A DNA stretch of 22,817 nt. Source: Pinguiococcus pyrenoidosus. Its lineage: Eukaryota > Sar > Pinguiophyceae > Pinguiochrysidales > Pinguiochrysidaceae. The translations under genes and the position numbers were made by a program. This document shows positions 15,698 to 22,817 of this stretch, piece after piece. Each line of letters opens with the position of its first letter. Position 1 is the stretch's first letter. A model generated the notes under the pieces. The model made no database searches and was not told the origin of the DNA. It saw only the letters and a list, made by a program, of their open reading frames with translations. The DNA lies in assembly GCA_019677205.1 (NCBI GenBank), contig JAAMXY010000677.1:1-22817 (forward strand). The letters are read 5' to 3'.

Positions 15698-18600
15698 CGC
15701 GGCGACAGCGGCAGCGGCGACAGCGGTAGCGGCTGGTCGAAAGAGCTGACTCTTTCTGTCAAGGCCAGCTCCATCTCGTGCACAGCTCGGCCCGCGTCCT
15801 CAAGCTGGTCCGCCTCCCAGGAGTCCACATTGGCGGGTCTGTACGCACGGCTCAGGCAGACATAAAGCAGAACGACCAGAAACACGAAGCACGCGCCCAC
15901 GAGCGAGACTGTCGCATCGAGGCTGTGGCACCCTAGGCACTCGTCCGTGGGAGTCCTGAAATAGCCTGACTCGCAAACGCTGCAGTACGGTCCCTCGTGC
16001 CCAGCGTCGCACAAGGCATCTCCCGTTGCGTTCCCTCCGATGCAAGCATCCCTGTTGGGACAGCTCAGGACCTCTTCGGACATGGGGCCCGCTCGGTAGA
16101 AGCCCTTGTCCAGGGCCACGCTCTCCAAACGCAGGCCCCTTTTGCGGCACTGCATCCCGGTCTTGCATCCCGCACAGGCCTGCTCTTCGAAGAGCTGCCC
16201 GTCTGCGACGTTCCTCGCGACGAGGGCATCCCGCACCGAGGGCAGCAGGTACGTTCCAGTGCTGCAGAGGCCCGGACGAGCAGCGCCCCTCTCGCAGAAT
16301 GCGTTCGGCGGGCATTGGTGGCACTCCCGCTCGAAGTGCGTCACCTCCGCCTGGTATCTCCCGGCGACGCAGCTTGCACAGATTCTCCCCGACGAATTGT
16401 CGCTTTCCGAGCAGGATTGCTTTAGGAACGTTCCCGCGGGGCAGCCGATGCATTCGACGCAATACGTCTGGTCGTCGGAAGGGAGGGCGTTCGCGGGGCA
16501 CACGGTCTCGCTGCCACCCACACAGAAATGCCCGTCGTCGCAGTCACGACAGGCCGTTCCTGATTCGTCGCTGTGCTGCCCATTCGGGCAGAGTGCGCAT
16601 TCCGCCGAGCCTGGCTCGGAAATGCGACCGGGAGGGCACGCGAGGCACTCGCTCTGTCCAAACCCACGGAATCGGCCGCCGGGGCAGTCTTCGCAGCTCT
16701 GCTCTTGTGAGGTGGCGTTTTCCACACCGGTCAGCCCGTGCCGCCCCGGCGGACAAGAAAGACAGTCGTCGGTGCTGCGGAGGCCCGTGCTTGCGCTGTA
16801 GCGTCCTTGCGGGCAGGCAAGGCATTCCGTGAGGTCTTCGTTGGAGTAGCGCCCAGACGGACACAGCTCGCAGGAAACGGAAGTCGCCCCGTGGAGCACC
16901 GCGGCGATGCGGCCCGGGCTGCACGCTTTGCACTCGCTCTCGGCCCCGATATACAGATGGTCACTGTAGGTTCCATTCGGGCAGGTGGTGCACTCGGTAG
17001 CCGACATGGGAGCGAAGGACCCAATCTCACAGGTACTGCAGGAAACGCCTCCAGCTTGTCCTTGGAAGCGACCTTCGTCGCAGGGTCTGCAGCAAGCCTC
17101 TCCCACCGCGGACTGGTACTTCCCCGCAGGACACAGCTCTTTCGTGGTGCGACCTTCTTCGCAGAAGGAGCCTGCCGGGCAGGACGTGCACTCTCCGAAC
17201 GTGCCCAGCACCGCGAGGGTGTCGTGAGCCGGATCGGTGTAGTATACCTGTCGATTATCCTGGCTCACCGAGATGCCCCAGTAGCAGGCTTCACCGGGCC
17301 TGCTTGGCGATCCACCGTACTGGGCCGTGGTGTACATCAGATTGCCGCTGTCGTCATCTCTCGTGAAGACGACTCCAGCATTGTTCCGGCAAGCGGCAGT
17401 ATAGACGTGCGATCCGTCCGGGCTGATAGCAACGGCGCCGACGGAGCGGAGGCCGACGACATACTCGCTAGTGTCAAAGTTGTCTCCGTCGTGAATCGAC
17501 GTCAGGTACGACAGGCTGCCGCTGTTGGCGTCCCGACCAAGAACGCAGATCGCGTTGTCTCCCGGGGCGGCGACGTACACATGCTTGCCATCGAGGCTTG
17601 CGGCGAGACTCTGTGCACCGGCCAGGCCGCGCGCCGTCTCTCCGCCGGGGCCTTGATTCCCATTCCGGAGGAAGCCAAGGAAGGCCAGCATGCCGGTCGA
17701 AAGATCGCGCGTGAAGAAGGAGACGGCGTCGTCATCGGGGGCGGCCACGTAGACGTGAAGGCCATCGGAGCTGATTGCAATGCTGCTAGCGCTTCCCAGC
17801 CCGTCGACTCTGGCGCCAGCGAGCTCGTCCCCGTCCTGGATGGCGTCGACGAAGGATAGGGCGCCGGTGTTCGAGTCCCTTGCGAACGCAGAGACACCGC
17901 CCGGCTGCGACGAAGCCACGTAGACATGCTTGCTGTCCGGGCTGACTGCGAGGGCCCCCGCGCCCGCCAGCCCACGGACGGTCTGTCCGTTGCTCTGGTC
18001 ACCTTCGGAGAGCGCGGAGGAGAAGCTGACTTGTCCACTTCTCTTGTCGCGCGAGAACACGAGTACGGAACCTTCGCCCCCCGTTGCAGACTCGGGATAG
18101 GCGACGACGTAGACATGCCTCCCGTCCGGACTGACGGCCAAGGCTCGTGGACCGCTGAGCTCGTCGACGGAGCTTTCCGCAGCGGACACGATTCCGAGGA
18201 ACGACAGCTCTCCCCTGCTGTCCCTCTTAAAGGCAGAGAGGGACGAAGAGGTCAAGGCCAGCAGGTAGGCATGTCTCCCGCACGGTGTTACTGCCACACC
18301 GCGGGCGCCCTTCAACGCGGCCTCCGGGAGCTCCGAGGCGCTTCTGCTCACAAGCGTGTCGCTGAGAATCAGCTTCGTGGGCACCGAGGAGTGCGTAAAC
18401 TTTGACAAGCCGTTCATGAACGGAGTCACGTATACTTCGTCTGCCGTTGGATTCAGGAGGATGCTACCGCGCGATAGGTCCGCGTCCGCGTCCCCGTCGG
18501 CGTGCCCCTGCCGTTCATCCGAGAAGCGTGACACGATCGACAGCGCGCCCGACTCCTGGTTGACGGACACAACGTAGATGACATTCGCGCTTCGACTCGC

Positions 18601-20934
18601 ACCGTCGTCCGTGAGCACCACTTTCGCGCTCACAAGCAGCAGTCGCTCGTCGGTTGTAGCCACCACAGCATAGATGGTCTGCAGGTACCCCGTGGCTGCA
18701 TCGGCAACGACAACGTGATCCACGGCGGAGGCGGAGGCGGAGTCGGAGTCGGAGTCGGAGCCGGAGCCAAGGCCAGGGCCAGGAAGCTGCGCCTCGAAGT
18801 CTTCTAGGACGCTGAGGGGTGCTAGCTGACCACTGCGTGCGTCCCGCGCGAAGACCACAAGCTCACCAACTTCTTGCTCTCCGAGAAGGCAAACGAACAC
18901 GAATCTTCCGGAAGGGCCAATCAACAGCTTCCGGGCGCGGCTGCGAGACGCGTTCCGATACGTCCCTTGAAAGTCCAGAGCAGCAGTGGTCTCGTTGCGG
19001 GCGAAGGTGGTCAGAGTCAGGGATGAGCCCGACAAAGCGTAGAGGTGTCGGCCGTCCGGAGCGACGGCGACGTCAAAGACCTCTTCCAGCCCGTCGATCA
19101 CCCCCTGCGCGGTGGCGTCACCATTTCGCACGGTGCCCTCGTACCGCAGATCGCCCGTGTGAGGATCCCTCTCAAACGTGGAGATGGCATCCTCGTGCAG
19201 TGCCGGCACGTACACGTGGCTGCCGCAGGGGCTCATGGCCAGGCCAGCGAGGCCTTCCAGCCCGTCCACGAAGGTCCCTTCGGTTCCGAGCCCGTCTTTG
19301 ACGCAGCCCTGATAGTACAGTGTGCCCGCCTCGATATCCCGGTGAAAGAGCATGACACAGCCGTCGTTGTAGGGCGTTGCGGCCACGTAGAGATGCTTTC
19401 CGTCTGCGCTAAGCACCATGGTCTGTACGCCGGTGAGGACGCCGTATGGAATGTCGTCGTACTGGTAGCCTGGTACGGCTTCTCCAATGAACTCGAGCTC
19501 CTCGCCGATTGCGAAGAAAAGCAGTCCACTGCCGTCGCCCGCCACCAGGTACAGATGCCTTCCGTCCGGGCTGATCACCGCGACGCCGCCCGCGGGAATG
19601 TCTACGCGGCGCGAGGCTTCTGCTTCGTCATACGTGAATGACTGGATCCAGTAGAATGCCGTGTCCTCCCCGCGATAGGACCCGGCTTCGCAGACGGGCT
19701 CGCAAGCTTCTGAATAGCTCCTCGAGCCAACCGTCTCCGTTGGTATCCAGAACTCGCCAATGGGCGCCGCGCAGTTCTCGCCGCACCCCTCTTCCTCCGA
19801 CGTCGCTCCCGTGATGGACGCGTTGCTGGCGAACGTGCCCACCGGGCATGACCTGCAGGCCCAGGGAGCTCGTGTTCCAGTGGAGTTGCCCATGGAGTCG
19901 TAGGTTCCTGCTGCGCACGGGATGCATTCCCCCGTTTGCGGTTCCGTGGCGTGGCCCGGTTCGGTGCACATGCCGGCCGGGTCCAGGCAGTTGTAGCCGA
20001 CATCCCCACAGTCGTACGCTCCCGAGACGCACGACATCGTACAGCAATCCCTAAGAACGAGTCACAAGGTCGACCAAAGACACTCAGACCGCGGGCCCTC
20101 GAACGCTTTCCCAGTTGGGGAAACGATATCGCTCTTACCCGCCGTCCCAGTCGCAGTGGAAGTTATTGTTGCTCGGGTCGCATGCGCCTGAAGAAAAGAG
20201 CGAGCCAGACTCAGCGCGACGGTGGGCCTCGTCCGGTTGTGAGGTCGCATCGGCTCGTGCGTACCGTCGCCAACGGTGGCTGGTTCACACGAGCTGCTCC
20301 GCTGCGTTGGCGCCGACGTGGGCTCCAGCGACGCATACTGTGGGTCCCGGCAGTCGAAGCCGCCACTCCCGCACCTGCTCTGCGCCGATTCGGTGCATGT
20401 TTCGGAGCAGCAGTCGCCGGCGTCGTAGTTGCACGACTGAACATTGAGACTACGGTCGCAAAAGCCTAGAGGACGTTGGGAAGGCCGCGGCGCTCAGGGA
20501 CTTCTGAGCCTCCTCGCGCGGGAGAAGACAGGTTCCCAAGCGCACGCACCATCACCGAGCCATTCCAGAGGACCGCCGCAGTCGGCCCACTGCGGATCGC
20601 GGCAGTCGAATTGCCGGTTGCATCCGCCGGATCCGGACGAGAGGCAGGAGGCGAGACAGCAATCCCTTCGAGCGGTTGGGCGCGTGAGTGCGGTCGTCTG
20701 ATGGCCAGCAAGGCGCGGGGCTCACCCTCCGTCCCAGCTGCAGCCATCCACATTGTTTCTCGCGTCGCATTCGCCTGGGAGACGGTGGGGAACGACCGCG
20801 CTTGAGCCAAAGTGCGTCAACGGAGCGCGGACCGGAAGCTCACCATCGCTTATAAAGTTCACGACACACAGCGGCGACCCAGCGGCGCGCGCCAGCCACA
20901 GGCCGCAGAGAAGCGCCCGTAGCAAGCGCGTCAT
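14188..20934 (-). CDS. LNR / double beta-propeller / Cys-rich polytopic receptor-like protein, six exons
   Basis: Proposed join on the minus strand: 20934-20844, 20774-20726, 20665-20550, 20465-20265, 20187-20139, 20050-14188. The coding sum is 6369 nt, 2122 residues, in frame throughout; all introns (69, 60, 84, 77, 88 nt) are GT-AG. Exon 1 gives a signal peptide (MTRLLRALLCGLWLARAAGS). Exons 1-6 assemble three Lin-12/Notch repeats: ISDGECDARNNVDGCSWDGG-DCC, LGDGFCDRSLNVQSCNYDAG-DCC, and GDGACDPSNNNFHCDWDGG-DCC. Residues about 300-1118 carry about 14 repeats like LAVSPDGRHVYVVA, the lactonase/YVTN propeller blade, enough for two seven-bladed propellers. About 1118-1545 is a Cys-rich region of GCC2/GCC3 or TNFR-like modules (CPAGSFC, CPNGTYS, CPPGRIS) ending GPYCSVCESGYF. 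From about 1547 some nine hydrophobic segments follow, interrupted by a Pro11 run, with YFYFEFIECARRLSVPVL before the last three. A large surface receptor or channel-like protein is inferred; ligand unknown. Confidence 0.85.
15665..15697 (-). repeat. GGC trinucleotide run encoding polyproline
   Basis: Eight perfect GGC triplets followed by imperfect ones encode an uninterrupted run of prolines on the minus strand. It lies in the loop after the first membrane helix of the large receptor, after two PLPLSP units. A cytoplasmic SH3/WW/profilin-binding role is possible, but slippage-driven expansion is enough to explain it. Confidence 0.85.
18727..18768 (-). repeat. Hexanucleotide run (GGAGTC/GGAGGC) encoding Ser-Asp/Ser-Ala
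   Basis: Seven units of GGAGNC on the plus strand encode GSGSDSDSDSASASA on the minus strand. The run lies in a loop between two propeller blades of the large receptor and is likely length-variable. Confidence 0.8.
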
Positions 20935-22603
20935 GGCCGGCGCACGGCGGAGGCGGAGTTTGCGCGGCTCGCACGCTGGCTTCACAAATGTTTTAGCCAC
21001 TGTATGAACGGGGTGAGGCAAGTGCGGTGACGGCCAACAAATCGGAAGCCATGTTCATTGGAGAATGCGTTTCCGAGGGCTATTCGGCCTTTGGGAACGA
21101 TAGCCATATACGCAAGCCACAGCGACTTTGAGGGGGTAGAAGCGAAGTTCACCCATGGGTGTCTTATGGGTTTCGAAAAGCGCGAAGCTCCTCCTGCATC
21201 CAACCAAAAGAATTCTGGGATGGATCGTATTGGACAACTGGCGGAAGCTTGTCGGCTAGACAAGAGCCGTCACGACGAGCGGGAGGAGGAAACCTCCTTT
21301 GCAATTCACGCAAATGCCCGGTCGCCAGGATATCAGGGATATCCGCGGCGATGGACCCAATCAGCATGAGCAGAGGCAGCCCCGGAAAGCCATGAGTTGA
21401 AGCGAGAAGCATCTGGGGAGCTCGAGTGGATCTCGAGATTGAGCCCTCCGCGGATGGATTGCTTGATTGGGTGGAGGGTGGTCGGATGCACTCTATGGAG
21501 CCAATGGGGCTTTCGTGGCTGTTTGCAGCACCGGGGCTTTTCGGTGCCGCAGATGCGCAGGCAAGTTCAAGTTGCCACTTTTTGCTCTGCGCCATCAAGA
21601 GGTGACACAATCTGATACGAAGGCCGAGGCCGAACACACCTCCTTCCATCCAGAATTCCCAAAGTAGGCTTCACCCTCCCGGCTATTCCGACACCGCAAC
21701 GATTCGAAATCGACCAGTCAAGACCAGCTTCCAGGATGCAAGTTCAGCCTGTCACGGATAGCGTGACGATGTTTTGGAGAGCCCTTGCGTCGGAAACCCG
21801 GGAAGGCGAATACGCTGCCGTCCTATGCCTCCGTGCCTGTCCGATCAGCAAATCGGATGGCGCAGCGGAACGGGTGGCGGCGGCGGAGGGCGTCGAAAGG
21901 GAAACGGAAACGTCAACGTCGCACGAGCACGAATCGAAGCTCCGAATCGAGGTGGCCCGCCAACGAGCAGGACAGAAGAGCCCTCGCATCCCTGGGCCAC
22001 CGGCCGACGTACCAGGTACGGAGTGCGATCCCCAGCCATAGATCTGGATCTGAACTTCGAAAATACTGTTCGCACAGTTGGGCGCAATGGGATACGCAAG
22101 TCGGCTCAAGAAGAGCCAGTGCGCGCGCATTCCAGTGTGCTCTGGCCTTTGGCGCACCGGTCCTCACCGGTCGTTCGCCACGCGCGCCTTGTGCGGCGCG
22201 GCACTGTCCGCGAGAGCGCAACGGCGCGCGAAATTCGCAAAGGAAGCGACGGAAATCCCGACTCGACGTGCGATTCCGTTGGGTTTCCGGCGCCGAGGGC
22301 TCTTGGGCGCGCGCACGCACTGCTGCCTGGCAAGCCCAGCATCCTGTCCCGCATAGGGAAAGGCGCTGCGCTGTCCGCTGAAAGCTGGATGATGGCTAGG
22401 CGTCCGACAAGAGCGCGGAGGCACACAAGACTTCGAGGCGAGCAATAAAGGTGTTCATGCTCCGCAACGCTCCTTGCCCTGTCTGCCTTCCCGGGGCGTT
22501 GGTGTTGCGAGTTCTTCGGCCACTCTACTGGTGGCGCCTTCACAAGGTCTGCTGCAGTCCTGCGGGCGACTGTGAACACTCACAATGCCGTCCGCAACTG
22601 GGC

Positions 22604-22637
22604 TTGAGCAGCAACTGGACTTGAGCAGCAACTGGAT
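22604..22637 (+). repeat. 17-bp direct tandem repeat, two copies
   Basis: TTGAGCAGCAACTGGAC is followed immediately by a second copy differing only in the last base (T). No function is evident. Confidence 0.9.
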
Positions 22638-22761
22638 ATACTGACACGCAGCGATCGACCAACCCTCTCCGAATCCCGGCCCGGCCCATAAGCAGAAGCA
22701 GCCATCCCGTCGTCGGTTCGCTGCCTCGGGGGCCTTCCCTTGTCTTTATTGAAAGCGTCGA

Positions 22762-22777
22762 AGCGAAGCGCTTCGCT
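22762..22777. repeat. Perfect 16-bp palindrome
   Basis: AGCGAAGCGCTTCGCT equals its own reverse complement. It is 10 bp upstream of the candidate ATG at 22788, so it could be a dimeric factor site or a leader hairpin of the gene starting there. Confidence 0.6.
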
Positions 22778-22787
22778 AGTACGTCGC

Positions 22788-22817
22788 ATGGGGGAAAAGA
22801 AGGAAGCCTCGGCGGCA
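22788..22817 (+). CDS. Possible gene start, cut by window end
   Basis: ATG in a favourable context (CGCATGG) opens MGEKKEASAA to the edge of the window. Ten codons are too few to identify anything; the Lys/Glu/Ala bias and the context are the only support. Confidence 0.25.
   Translation, partial: MGEKKEASAA

Larger units (their letters stand above)
20935..22787. other. Region without a supportable gene
   Basis: About 1.85 kb upstream of the large receptor. Open frames occur on both strands (for example 21736-22041 plus, 101 residues from a true ATG; 21774-22448 plus, 224 residues; 22106-22579 minus, 157 residues), but they overlap one another, are Arg/Ser/Pro rich as random GC-rich DNA is, and carry no motif I recognise. 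AATAAA occurs at 22444-22449. The first few hundred bases should hold the receptor's promoter; no TATA box was seen. A decayed element or a non-coding RNA cannot be excluded. Confidence 0.4.

Noticed and set aside
14269-17859. Plus-strand frames of 322 and 373 residues opposite the large receptor
   Set aside because: Antisense to the membrane and propeller/Cys-rich coding regions; no motifs.
20466-20810. 114-residue minus-strand frame as a separate gene
   Set aside because: It crosses exons and introns of the LNR region in the wrong frame; the spliced model explains the same bases better.
21774-22448. 224-residue plus-strand frame in the right spacer
   Set aside because: Non-ATG start, overlaps an equally long frame in another phase, random GC-rich composition, no motif.
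1-22817. tRNA, rRNA, CRISPR arrays, bacterial-type operons, transposases or reverse transcriptases
   Set aside because: No matching sequence features or protein motifs were found by reading both strands; short repeats seen are coding minisatellites or isolated pairs.

Overview
The window looks like nuclear DNA of a GC-rich, gene-dense eukaryotic alga, most likely a flagellated chromophyte with a secondary red-type plastid (stramenopile or haptophyte grade; species not determinable here). The signs are: spliceosomal GT-AG introns that are mostly very short (inferred lengths 36, 60, 66, 69, 77, 84, 88, 89 and 213 nt); a dynein LC8 light chain; the splicing factor RED; a leader of the bipartite plastid type with Phe after the predicted signal-peptide cleavage site; and PT-rich stalks, LNR, beta-propeller and GCC-type Cys repeats in surface proteins. 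No bacterial operon, tRNA, rRNA, CRISPR array or recognisable transposon was seen.

Left part (1-6462), mostly housekeeping genes. A 5'-truncated acidic repeat protein runs into the window and ends in RDEL. Convergent to it is a tail-anchored helical protein whose last exon, carrying the membrane anchor, is recovered only by splicing. A divergent AT-rich promoter separates it from a mitochondrial-type SRP54 M-domain protein with an apparent 36-nt intron. Next comes a three-exon LC8 gene that rebuilds to exactly 89 residues. LC8 shares a 292-bp divergent promoter, holding a perfect 14-bp E2F-type site, with the RED/IK splicing factor gene.

Middle part (6954-13692). Two same-strand paralogues encode signal peptide, LamG-like ectodomain, linker and about seven membrane helices. 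The larger copy has gained a long stalk (two poly-Arg tracts, PEPVD repeats, PT repeats) and a C-type-lectin-like domain. Both end in an acidic dileucine motif. A 79-nt assembly gap follows, then a plastid-targeted HAD-fold protein whose catalytic aspartates are all replaced.

Right part (14188-20934). One minus-strand gene of six exons encodes a giant receptor-like protein of about 2122 residues: signal peptide, three Lin-12/Notch repeats built by five short introns at repeating positions, about 14 lactonase/YVTN-type propeller repeats, a long Cys-rich region, and a polytopic membrane domain. The last 1.9 kb holds no gene I can support, only small repeats and a possible gene start at the edge.

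Taken together, 6954-20934 contains three large receptor-like membrane proteins on the minus strand, interrupted only by the plastid gene. The two LamG/7TM paralogues and the LNR/double-propeller receptor are the parts most likely to be undescribed. All functional statements are inferred from sequence motifs; no database search was possible.
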